Shown: positions 57,054 through 64,000 of the stretch, piece after piece | How the letters are laid out: each line of letters begins with the position of its first letter | Position numbering within the stretch: position 1 is the stretch's first letter | NCBI GenBank assembly: GCA_040755975.1 | Contig: JBFLZY010000004.1 | Span: 24,978-88,977 of the forward strand | Direction of reading: 5' to 3' | Length of the DNA stretch: 64,000 bases | DNA from: JAIMBK01 sp040755975 | Lineage (GTDB): Bacteria; Bacillota; Desulfotomaculia; Desulfotomaculales; Nap2-2B | Notes under the pieces: model-generated | What the model was told of the DNA's origin: nothing | The model's input: only the letters and a program-made list of their open reading frames with translations | Databases searched by the model: none | Translations under genes and position numbers: made by a program

Positions 57054-59609
57054 TTGTCGGATAAAATTGAAGTTTACCCCTTCCGGCGACTGAAGAAAGA
57101 GACGAAGAAAGAAACGGCTTTCAAGAGGAAAAGGGAAAAAGCGGGAAGCGTGTCCGGAAAACGGGGCAGAAAGGCGAAAGGAGAGCGAAAAACAGAAGGT
57201 TTGCCGGTTTTATCAACTGGCTCGCGAAAAGAAGAATTTGAAAATAGGGAAAAGGCGAAATCATTCCGGCTGTTTTCCGCAATTGGAAAACAACTGTTTT
57301 TGTGCGGAGCAGGTTTTTTCCTGGGCAGAGCGGTTTTGCTGGACGAGCTGGCGCCTTTTGCTCCCGCCTTCACAGCCGCGGCTGCGTGGGTTTTTCCGGC
57401 CCAGGCGGTGCCCGCGGCATTGGCGGTTATTGCCGGAATCGTAACGCATGGGAAAAACGTCCTGATTGACATCATCACCGTTCTCTTGGTTTTGCCCCTG
57501 CTCCTTGGCTTATCCAAAGATATTAAAAAACCCTGGCTGTTGCTGCCTGGTCTTGTGTTTACGGTCACCCTCGTCACGAAAGCCGGCTTTCTTGCTTTTG
57601 CCGGCGCGTTGCCGTACGATTACATCGCTGTTCTCTTTGAGGCGATTTTTGCCGGAACGTGCACGCTGATTTTTTCTTATGCCCTCCCCTCGTTACGGAA
57701 ATTCGATGGCGTTCAAACTTTAAATGCCGAAGAACTTTTTTGTGTGTTTATTCTTTTCACTGCCGTTGTGGCCGGCACCGGTAGTTTAAGTGTCTGGGAG
57801 ATTACCCTCCAGGGTTTTTTATCCCGCTTGATTATTCTTACAGCCGCTTTAATCGGCGGAATGGGTCAGGGGACCGCCGCCGGTGCGCTCCTGGGAATCA
57901 TTCCTGGTCTGGCTTACACGGGCGTGCCTGTGATGATGGGAGCCTATTCTTTTGCCGGCCTGCTGGCGGGAGCCGGCCGGGCTTTGGGAAAAGCGGGGGT
58001 GGCCATGGGCTTTTTGCTGGGCAATATTATCCTTTCTATTTACCTCCAAAATTTTGGGCATTTAGTTGCCGTATTATCCGAAACCGGCCTGGCCGTGCTG
58101 TTCTTTTTTGCTATTCCGGCAGCGTATACGGAAAAGATCAGCGCTTCGCTGGCGGTCTTGGGCGTTATGCCTGGGGACAACAAGAAAATTCAAGCAGCTG
58201 TAACGGGGCGGATGCGGAAATGGTCGCATATTTTTAGAGAATTAGCGCATAGCTACGCGGCGGCTACCTCCCCATCCCCGAATTATCGGGAAGAACCGGC
58301 ACTGCAGAACTTATTTAACGAAATTAGCAGTAAAGTGTGCGGCGGCTGCGGTCTTTTCCGGACCTGCTGGGAGCGGGAGTTTTACCGCACCTACCAGAGT
58401 TTTTTGGACATGTTCACGTATGTGGAGATTTACGGCCAGGTTACCGCTGAAGATTTGCCGGAAGTTTTAAAGCGCCGGTGCACCAGGGGAAAAGAGCTCG
58501 CCATCACCATTACCTGTTTATACGATACTTACAAGTTAAACCGTTACTGGGCGAGAAGGTTTCTGGAAAGCAAAGAAATCCTTTCCGAGCAGTTAAAAAG
58601 CGTCTCGGAAGTTATTGAAGACTTAAGCCAACAGTTGCCGCTCGAGTTGGAAACCTCTGCCCAGAAAGAAATTTTTCTCAAAGAAAAGTTGAAGCAGGCC
58701 GGCGTCCCGGCCGTAGAGGTGAAAATTTATCTCCAGGAAAACGGCAAAAAAGAAATCTTTTTAAAGAGGCAGCCTTGCGCCGGCCAGCGGGACTGTTATG
58801 CATCCCTGGTTCCGGTAATCTCCCAGCTGATGGAAGAACCGCTGGCGTTGCCGAATCAAAATTGTACCGGCGTTAAGGAGGGGCTGTGTCACCTTCGCCT
58901 TTACCCGGAGCTCAAATACCAGGTAGAAATTGGGGTGGCTAAAATTGGCAAGGGTGGAAGCTCCGTTTCCGGGGACAGCCACACTTTTGTCTCTTTAAGG
59001 GGAGGGAAATTTGCCTTTATCCTTAGCGATGGCATGGGTACGGGCTCGCCAGCGGCGCTGCAAAGCGGTACCGCTGTTTCGCTTTTGGAGCATCTTTTGG
59101 AGTCGGGCTTAAACACCGGACTGGCGATTAAAACTGTCAATTCCCTGATGATGTTGCGCTCTGGGGGGGACAACTTTGCAACGATAGATATGGTCATGCT
59201 GGACTTGTATAGTGGACAGGCCGAATTTATCAAGATTGGCGCCCCTCCCGGCCTGATCGCCCGCGGCCGGCGGGTCAGCCAGGTCAAAGCGGCCTCCTTG
59301 CCGGCAGGCATCATAAAGGATATAGACGTTACCAGTGTGACCAAGAGTTTAACGAAAGGGGATTTGCTGGTCATCTTTAGCGACGGTTTATTAGACACTT
59401 ATAAAGGCCCCAGAGAAAAAGAAGAATGGGCGAAAGAAGTTCTCCAGGATGCTTCCGGACTGGATCCCCAGGAAATCGCCGACTTGTTTTTGAAGCTGGC
59501 CCAGACTAACGCCGGCGGGGAGGCGCACATTGCCGACGATATTACCATAATCGTAGCGAGAATTCAAGGAAGTAAAAACTGGGAACATAGGAAGGCTGAA
59601 AGGGATTGA
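57054..59609 (+). CDS. spoIIE: Stage II sporulation protein E (PP2C phosphatase)
   Basis: 851 residues. Basic cytoplasmic N-terminus, about ten membrane spans (about 75-350), a middle region with VCGGCGLFRTCWEREFYRTYQ near 425 and coiled-coil, and a C-terminal PP2C phosphatase domain (about 620-845): GDSHTFVSLRGGKFAFILSDGMGTG with the metal-binding aspartate, ATIDMVMLDLYSGQAEFIKIGAPP, LLVIFSDGLLDTY and IADDITIIVARI. It dephosphorylates SpoIIAA to release sigma-F in the forespore and acts at the polar septum. TTG 57054 is preferred; GTG 57042 is possible. Confidence 0.96.
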   Translation: MSDKIEVYPFRRLKKETKKETAFKRKREKAGSVSGKRGRKAKGERKTEGLPVLSTGSRKEEFENREKAKSFRLFSAIGKQLFLCGAGFFLGRAVLLDELAPFAPAFTAAAAWVFPAQAVPAALAVIAGIVTHGKNVLIDIITVLLVLPLLLGLSKDIKKPWLLLPGLVFTVTLVTKAGFLAFAGALPYDYIAVLFEAIFAGTCTLIFSYALPSLRKFDGVQTLNAEELFCVFILFTAVVAGTGSLSVWEITLQGFLSRLIILTAALIGGMGQGTAAGALLGIIPGLAYTGVPVMMGAYSFAGLLAGAGRALGKAGVAMGFLLGNIILSIYLQNFGHLVAVLSETGLAVLFFFAIPAAYTEKISASLAVLGVMPGDNKKIQAAVTGRMRKWSHIFRELAHSYAAATSPSPNYREEPALQNLFNEISSKVCGGCGLFRTCWEREFYRTYQSFLDMFTYVEIYGQVTAEDLPEVLKRRCTRGKELAITITCLYDTYKLNRYWARRFLESKEILSEQLKSVSEVIEDLSQQLPLELETSAQKEIFLKEKLKQAGVPAVEVKIYLQENGKKEIFLKRQPCAGQRDCYASLVPVISQLMEEPLALPNQNCTGVKEGLCHLRLYPELKYQVEIGVAKIGKGGSSVSGDSHTFVSLRGGKFAFILSDGMGTGSPAALQSGTAVSLLEHLLESGLNTGLAIKTVNSLMMLRSGGDNFATIDMVMLDLYSGQAEFIKIGAPPGLIARGRRVSQVKAASLPAGIIKDIDVTSVTKSLTKGDLLVIFSDGLLDTYKGPREKEEWAKEVLQDASGLDPQEIADLFLKLAQTNAGGEAHIADDITIIVARIQGSKNWEHRKAERD

Positions 59610-59651
59610 GGGATAACCTACCTGTGTTCGTAAAAGCAGGGGATGTTTTTG

Positions 59652-59677
59652 CCTCCGGTTTAATTCCGGAGGTTTTT
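59652..59677 (+). terminator. Terminator after spoIIE
   Basis: CCTCCGG (59652-59658), 7 bases, CCGGAGG (59666-59672), TTTTT. Confidence 0.9.
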
Positions 59678-59821
59678 AAATTAAGTAAAGAACCCCGCGA
59701 GACGGGGCATGCAGGACAAAAAAGCTTTTCTTGAAGTTTTAAGAGTTTTAATGATGAAGGAAAATTATTGCCAGCATGGAAATATAAATATCGGGAGTTT
59801 GCAAGTGCAGGTGTTTGCCTG

Positions 59822-61228
59822 GTGAATTTACTTGAACAGGTTTTTTTTCTGATCAAAAAGCACTGCCTGATCGCGGAAGAAGAAAAGATTTTGGTCGGCG
59901 TTTCCGGGGGCCCCGATTCCATCGCTCTTTTGCATATCTTATGGATGTTGCGGGACGAGTTGAAAATTTCTTTGCACGTGGCCCACTTGAATCACCAGTT
60001 AAGGGGGGAGGACGCGCGGGCAGACGCGCTGTTTGTCCAGGATTTTGCCGAAAAACTAAACCTGCCGTATACTATTGAAAGTTTTGATGTCCGGACTCTG
60101 CAAAAGGAAGCCGGCCTTTCTCTTCAGGAGGCGGCGCGGGAAGCGCGCTTTGCTTTTTTTGAGCGGGAAGCCCGGCGCCTGAAGGCCGATAAAGTGGCCC
60201 TGGGGCACCACGCCGATGATCAAGCGGAGACAATTTTGTTCAATTTGCTCCGGGGTGCCGGGGTGAAGGGATTGGGGGGCATTCCCCCTTTACGCGGCAT
60301 TTATATCCGCCCTCTTTTAGAGGTTCGTCGCCGGGAAATCGAGGAATACTGCCGGATCCATTCCCTGCCCGCACGCCTGGATCTCTCTAATTTAAAACCG
60401 GTCTATACCCGCAACCGGATCAGACTGCAATTACTGCCCTTGCTGGAACAGGAATATAACCCGCAGTTGGCCAGGGTGCTGGTTCGCCTGGGGAATATTT
60501 GCCGGGAAGAGAACGCCTACCTGGAACTGCAGGCGCGAGAAGCTTACCAGAAGGTAGTGGAAAAAGAAAAAGAAGGCGAACTGGTTTTGAACCGGGCCTC
60601 CCTGGTCGCGCAACCACTTCCTTTAAGGCGGCGGATTTTCCGGCTGGCCTGGCAACGGGTCAGCGGGGAAGCGAAAGAGCTTGCCTACGAGCACGTGGAG
60701 CGCTTACTGGAAATGTTGGCAAATGGCGCGCGGGCCCTGGCTCTTCCGGGCGGCGTCAGGGCGGTGAAGACGAAAAATACTTTTCGGCTGTCCAGGAACG
60801 ATCAGCTCCAAAGGACCCCCCCCTATCAATACCCCCTGGCGATTCCGGGAATAACTTTTATTCCTGAGCTCGATCTGGAGATTCAGGCGGAAATTTTGCC
60901 GGTTGAAAAGGCCCCCCCCTGGAAAGATGTAACCCTCCGGGAAGCTATCCTGGATTACGGTTTGGTTAAGGAGCCTTTGCGGGTGCGCCGGCGAAAGGAG
61001 GGGGATGTTTTTGCTCCGCTGGGCCTGGGCGGAACGGTTAAGTTAAAAAAGTTTCTGATTGACCAGAAAATCCCCAGGTCCGAACGCGATCGCCTTCCTC
61101 TGGTGGTCAGCGGGGAGGAAATCGTCTGGGTGGGCGGTTTAAGAATGGCGGAACGCTGGAAAGTAACCGAAAAAACGAAAGTGTGTTTATTTTTACAGAT
61201 AAAGGAACATAATTCTAATTCTTATTAA
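59822..61228 (+). CDS. tilS: tRNA(Ile) lysidine synthetase TilS
   Basis: 468 residues. PP-loop ILVGVSGGPDSIALLHIL (about residue 25), HVAHLNHQLRGEDA, VALGHHADDQAETILFNLLRGAG, RPLLEVRRREIEEYC; then the TilS substrate-binding and C-terminal domains (PLRVRRRKEGDVFAPLGLGGTVKLKKFLIDQKIPRSERDRLPL). It makes lysidine at position 34 of tRNA(Ile) so that AUA is read as Ile. GTG 59822 gives the family N-terminus; TTG 59768 with AAGGA upstream is an alternative that adds 18 residues. hpt, usual between tilS and ftsH, is absent. Confidence 0.93.
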   Translation: MNLLEQVFFLIKKHCLIAEEEKILVGVSGGPDSIALLHILWMLRDELKISLHVAHLNHQLRGEDARADALFVQDFAEKLNLPYTIESFDVRTLQKEAGLSLQEAAREARFAFFEREARRLKADKVALGHHADDQAETILFNLLRGAGVKGLGGIPPLRGIYIRPLLEVRRREIEEYCRIHSLPARLDLSNLKPVYTRNRIRLQLLPLLEQEYNPQLARVLVRLGNICREENAYLELQAREAYQKVVEKEKEGELVLNRASLVAQPLPLRRRIFRLAWQRVSGEAKELAYEHVERLLEMLANGARALALPGGVRAVKTKNTFRLSRNDQLQRTPPYQYPLAIPGITFIPELDLEIQAEILPVEKAPPWKDVTLREAILDYGLVKEPLRVRRRKEGDVFAPLGLGGTVKLKKFLIDQKIPRSERDRLPLVVSGEEIVWVGGLRMAERWKVTEKTKVCLFLQIKEHNSNSY

Positions 61229-61327
61229 TTTATCAGGTATAATTGAAACAAGTACGTAATTATGCTACAATTTTATTGGCGCCCCAATTTTCTTTTAAAA
61301 CCGGCAAGGTCGAGAGGAGTGGCTTTT

Positions 61328-63151
61328 TTGAACAGGGTTCTCAAGAACCTGAGTATTTACCTGCTGATCGTTTTGGTCATTATTGCTTTATTAAAATATA
61401 TGCAACCGCAGAATAATAACGTGGAGCGCTGGCGTTACGATCAGTTTGTTAGCGCCGTCCAGCAGGGGCAGGTTCAGCAGGTGATCATCCAGGCTAAAGA
61501 AACAACTAATTTAATTACTGGTACAAAAAAGGACGGCACAAAGTTCCAGGTAACAGGGCTGAAAAATGATGCCGAACTGCTCAACTTGCTCCTGGGAAAA
61601 GGGGTGCAGATTAATCCCGAAGCGCCTCCGACGCCCGGAGTGTGGGCAAATATATTAACCAGTATGGTGCCTATTTTAATTTTTGTTTTGCTTTTTTTCT
61701 TTTTGATGCAACAAACCCAGGGGGGCGGCAACCGGGTGATGTCCTTCGGGAAGAGCCGCGCCCGGCTGCATACGGACGATAAGCGAAAGGTAACCTTCGC
61801 CGATGTAGCCGGCGCCGACGAGGCTAAAGAGGAACTGGTGGAAATAGTGGAATTCTTGAAAAACCCGAAGAAATTTGCGGAACTCGGCGCACGCATCCCG
61901 AAAGGAGTGCTGCTCTTTGGACCGCCCGGCACGGGGAAAACCCTGCTGGCCAGGGCGGTGGCCGGGGAAGCTGGCGTACCTTTTTTTAGTATCAGCGGTT
62001 CGGATTTCGTAGAAATGTTCGTGGGTGTAGGAGCTTCCCGCGTGCGGGATTTATTTGACCAGGCGAAAAAAAACGCTCCTTGCATTGTTTTTGTTGACGA
62101 AATTGACGCCGTGGGCCGCCAGCGGGGTGCCGGACTGGGCGGCGGCCACGACGAACGGGAGCAGACCTTGAACCAGTTACTGGTGGAAATGGACGGCTTC
62201 AGCCCCAACGATGGGATTATTATCATTGCCGCCACCAACCGGCCGGACATCCTGGACCCCGCCCTCTTGCGCCCCGGCCGTTTCGACCGGGAGGTGGTGG
62301 TGGATATCCCGGATATTAACGGCCGCAAGGAAATTTTAAAGGTGCATATGAAAGGCAAGCCGCTGGCCGGTGACGTGGACCTGGATGTACTGGCCCGCCG
62401 GACCCCGGGCTTTACCGGCGCCGACCTGGCCAACCTGGTCAATGAGGCGGCCCTGCTGGCAGCCCGTTACAATAAAAGGGAAATCGGTATGCGGGAACTG
62501 GAAGATTCCATAGAACGCGTGATTGCCGGACCGGAGAAAAAGTCCAAGGTAATCAGCGAAAAAGAAAAGAAGCTGGTTTCTTACCACGAAGCCGGACACG
62601 CCGTGGTGGGCTACCTCTTGCCCAATACCGATCCGGTGCACAAAGTTTCCATTATCCCCCGCGGGCGCGCCGGGGGTTATACGCTTCTTTTGCCGAAGGA
62701 AGACCGCTACTACATGACTAAATCCATGCTGCTGGACCAGGTAACCATGCTTTTAGCCGGGCGGGTGGCCGAAGAACTGGTTTTAAAGGAAATCAGCACG
62801 GGCGCCCAGAATGACCTGGAACGCTCGACAGAAATCGTGCGCCGGATGATCATGGAATACGGCATGAGCGAGGAGCTGGGCCCCATGACCCTGGGCCGCA
62901 AACACGAAACGCCTTTTCTGGGGCGCGACCTGGCACGCGACCGCAACTACGGCGAAGAGGTGGCGGCGGCCATCGATAAAGAGGTGCGCCGGATCGTAGA
63001 CGTAAATTATAACCGGGCCAGGGATATCCTAATTAAGCACATCGATACCCTGCACTTAATCGCCGGGGCCCTGATGGAGAAAGAGACGCTGGAAGCCGAG
63101 GAATTCGCCGCCTTAATGAAACAGGCCGGGGAAAAGGAGCACCAGGCGTAA
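61328..63151 (+). CDS. ftsH: ATP-dependent zinc metalloprotease FtsH
   Basis: 607 residues. Two membrane spans (YLLIVLVIIALLKYM; LTSMVPILIFVLLFFFLMQQ) around an external part; AAA ATPase with GPPGTGKTLLARAVAGEAG (Walker A, about 200), IVFVDEIDAVGRQRG (Walker B) and ATNRPDILDPALLRPGRFDR (second region of homology); zinc protease with HEAGHAVVGY (HExxH, about 418) and the third ligand near DLERSTEIVRRM. It degrades membrane and short-lived proteins. TTG 61328 follows GAGAGGAGTGGC. Complete. Confidence 0.97.
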   Translation: MNRVLKNLSIYLLIVLVIIALLKYMQPQNNNVERWRYDQFVSAVQQGQVQQVIIQAKETTNLITGTKKDGTKFQVTGLKNDAELLNLLLGKGVQINPEAPPTPGVWANILTSMVPILIFVLLFFFLMQQTQGGGNRVMSFGKSRARLHTDDKRKVTFADVAGADEAKEELVEIVEFLKNPKKFAELGARIPKGVLLFGPPGTGKTLLARAVAGEAGVPFFSISGSDFVEMFVGVGASRVRDLFDQAKKNAPCIVFVDEIDAVGRQRGAGLGGGHDEREQTLNQLLVEMDGFSPNDGIIIIAATNRPDILDPALLRPGRFDREVVVDIPDINGRKEILKVHMKGKPLAGDVDLDVLARRTPGFTGADLANLVNEAALLAARYNKREIGMRELEDSIERVIAGPEKKSKVISEKEKKLVSYHEAGHAVVGYLLPNTDPVHKVSIIPRGRAGGYTLLLPKEDRYYMTKSMLLDQVTMLLAGRVAEELVLKEISTGAQNDLERSTEIVRRMIMEYGMSEELGPMTLGRKHETPFLGRDLARDRNYGEEVAAAIDKEVRRIVDVNYNRARDILIKHIDTLHLIAGALMEKETLEAEEFAALMKQAGEKEHQA

Positions 63152-63195
63152 ATGGTCGTGGGTCGTCAGAAGTCAGACGTCGGAGATGAAAAGTT
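63151..63195. repeat. GTCAGACGTC-type short repeat
   Basis: GTCGTGGGTCGTCAGAAGTCAGACGTCGGAGATG after ftsH; related to the stretches near 15400 and 27930. Function unknown. Confidence 0.5.
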
Positions 63196-63230
63196 GAGAG
63201 GAGTGATTGGCCGGAGGGTCCGGCAAAGCA

Positions 63231-63680
63231 ATGGAAAGAACTTTTGTCATGATTAAGCCCGATGGAGTCCAGAGAAACCTGGTCGGTGAAATCATCGCCC
63301 GGTTTGAGGCCCGGGGGCTGAAAATCGCCGCGCTGAAAATGCTGCAGATTTCCCGGGAACTGGCGGAAAAACACTACGGTGAGCACAAGGGAAAGCCTTT
63401 TTTTGACCCGCTGGTGAATTACATTACTTCCAGTCCGGTGGTGGCCATGGTTTTGGAGGGGAAAGAGGCCGTGCAAACCGTCCGGGACATGATGGGTGCG
63501 ACCAACCCGCTGACGGCCGCGCCGGGCACCATCAGGGCGCTCTACGGCCTGGACATCGGACGCAACGTGGTGCACGGCTCAGATTCCCCGGCCAGTGCCC
63601 AAAGGGAAATAGACCTTTTCTTTAAACCGGAAGAAATTTGCGTTTACTTCAAAGATACCGAACGGTGGCTTTACGAATAA
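63231..63680 (+). CDS. ndk: Nucleoside diphosphate kinase
   Basis: 149 residues. MERTFVMIKPDGVQRNLVGEIIARFEARGLKIAALKM; HYGEHKGKPFFDPLVNYITSSPVVAMVLEG; ATNPLTAAPGTIRALYGLDIGRNVVHGSDSPASAQREI with the active-site histidine in NVVHGSDS (about residue 115). It balances NTP pools by transferring phosphate through that histidine. ATG 63231; the upstream part of the frame is not conserved. A strong terminator follows. Confidence 0.97.
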   Translation: MERTFVMIKPDGVQRNLVGEIIARFEARGLKIAALKMLQISRELAEKHYGEHKGKPFFDPLVNYITSSPVVAMVLEGKEAVQTVRDMMGATNPLTAAPGTIRALYGLDIGRNVVHGSDSPASAQREIDLFFKPEEICVYFKDTERWLYE

Positions 63681-63706
63681 AGGGCGTTGCCAAAACGCCC
63701 TTTATT
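63676..63706 (+). terminator. Terminator after ndk
   Basis: ATAAAGGGCGTT, GCCAA, AACGCCCTTTAT: twelve base pairs including the ndk stop codon, A/T-rich at its base. Confidence 0.85.
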
Positions 63707-63728
63707 AGATCCGATCTTCCTGGAAAAT

Positions 63729-63765
63729 ATCAGGCACAAGGTTTTCCGGGCACAAAAGCACAAAC
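63729..63765. repeat. GGCACAAGG/GGCACAAAAGCACAAA short repeats
   Basis: CAGGCACAAGG and GGGCACAAAAGCACAAA after ndk; same family as at 36205-36300 (with the shared TTTTCCGGGCACAAA / TTTTCCAGGCACAAA block). Confidence 0.5.
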
Positions 63766-63851
63766 CCTCGTTTTTCTATTTCCTTCAGCAGGAATTTACC
63801 CGGTAAAGAAAGAAGATAATAAAAAGATCCTTTCGGGTGAGGGGTATTTTG

Positions 63852-64000
63852 ATGGATCAACCGGTTGCGCCCGGCCTTACCGGAAGGGCCGAAATGGTGG
63901 TCGGCAAGCAGGACACGGCCATCGCCCACGGCAGCGGCAATGTGGAAGTGCTGGCCACACCGGCCATGGTGGCCCTGATGGAAAAGGCGGCGCTGGCTTC
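63852..64000 (+). CDS. Thioesterase family protein (partial)
   Basis: The first 49 codons are in the window; the gene runs off the end. MDQPVAPGLTGRAEMVVGKQDTAIAHGSGNVEVLATPAMVALMEKAAL matches the start of small hot-dog thioesterases of the fluoroacetyl-CoA thioesterase-like group (motif V-ATPAMVALME-AA). They hydrolyse acyl-CoAs; substrate unknown. ATG behind GTGAGGGGTATTTTG. Confidence 0.83.
   Translation, partial: MDQPVAPGLTGRAEMVVGKQDTAIAHGSGNVEVLATPAMVALMEKAALA

Overview
The window looks like a chromosomal segment of a spore-forming, low-redox Bacillota bacterium of the class Clostridia/Peptococcia type (Desulfotomaculum-, Pelotomaculum- or Thermincola-like; genus not resolvable from this alone). 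The basis is the gene order and content: spo0F, spoVT, yabP, yabQ, a SpoIID-like lipoprotein and spoIIE (sporulation); gatCAB; divIC, zapA, a PrsA-like foldase, TTG/GTG starts behind strong purine-rich ribosome binding sites, and a moderately GC-rich sequence. It is a draft assembly: 100 N bases lie at 42215-42314.

Layout. (1) 1-6550, plus strand: end of pcrA, amj (lipid II flippase), ligA and gatCAB. (2) 6777-13775, minus strand: an acetate/monocarboxylate island with an IclR regulator, a short AcsA-type ligase, a terminator, a long Acs-type ligase, a sodium:solute symporter and a 28-residue membrane peptide. (3) 13937-25282, plus strand: infC-rpmI-rplT behind an attenuated leader (infC starts with ATT), a Ktr/Trk potassium system, a SpoU methyltransferase, yqzL, pheS-pheT split by a repeat element, zapA, polX and a 3-methyladenine glycosylase. 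(4) 25690-27485, minus strand: amtB-glnB behind a long leader with a terminator hairpin. (5) 28053-33040, plus strand: asnB, an acyl-CoA dehydrogenase, an orphan ilvN/ilvH, a class-I amidotransferase hydrolase and spo0F. (6) 33118-38552: TPP riboswitch, thiD2-thiE fusion, thiC, a YmaF-like His-rich protein, a stand-alone pyruvate-kinase C-domain protein, thiL. (7) 38580-41705: tsaE-tsaB-rimI, pyrF (minus), a methyltransferase. (8) 41966-46431: an unrecognised 70-residue protein, the assembly gap, mfd. (9) 46439-47258: a divergent pair of HTH regulators. (10) 47646-64000: prsA, spoVT, yabN/mazG, hup, rqcP, an unknown membrane protein with no normal start codon, a SpoIID-like lipoprotein, a mini rubredoxin, yabP, yabQ, a small HTH protein, divIC, yabR, ppx, spoIIE, tilS, ftsH, ndk and a truncated thioesterase. 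This last block is the conserved yabN-to-ftsH division/sporulation neighbourhood known from Bacillus, with insertions and with hpt missing.

Most genes are housekeeping. The less ordinary content lies between genes: a family of long dispersed repeats (about 1196-1281, 19645-19935, 25325-25645, 36312-36700) whose terminal hairpin shows a compensatory base change; leader RNAs with terminators before infC, amtB, the thi operon and mfd; promoter architectures fitting Spo0A/sigma-A (spoIIE), sigma-H/Spo0A (spo0F) and sigma-G (spoVT); and several very small genes (symporter-linked peptide, YqzL, mini rubredoxin, mfd upstream ORF). I did not find CRISPR arrays, rRNA, tRNA, intact insertion sequences or prophage.
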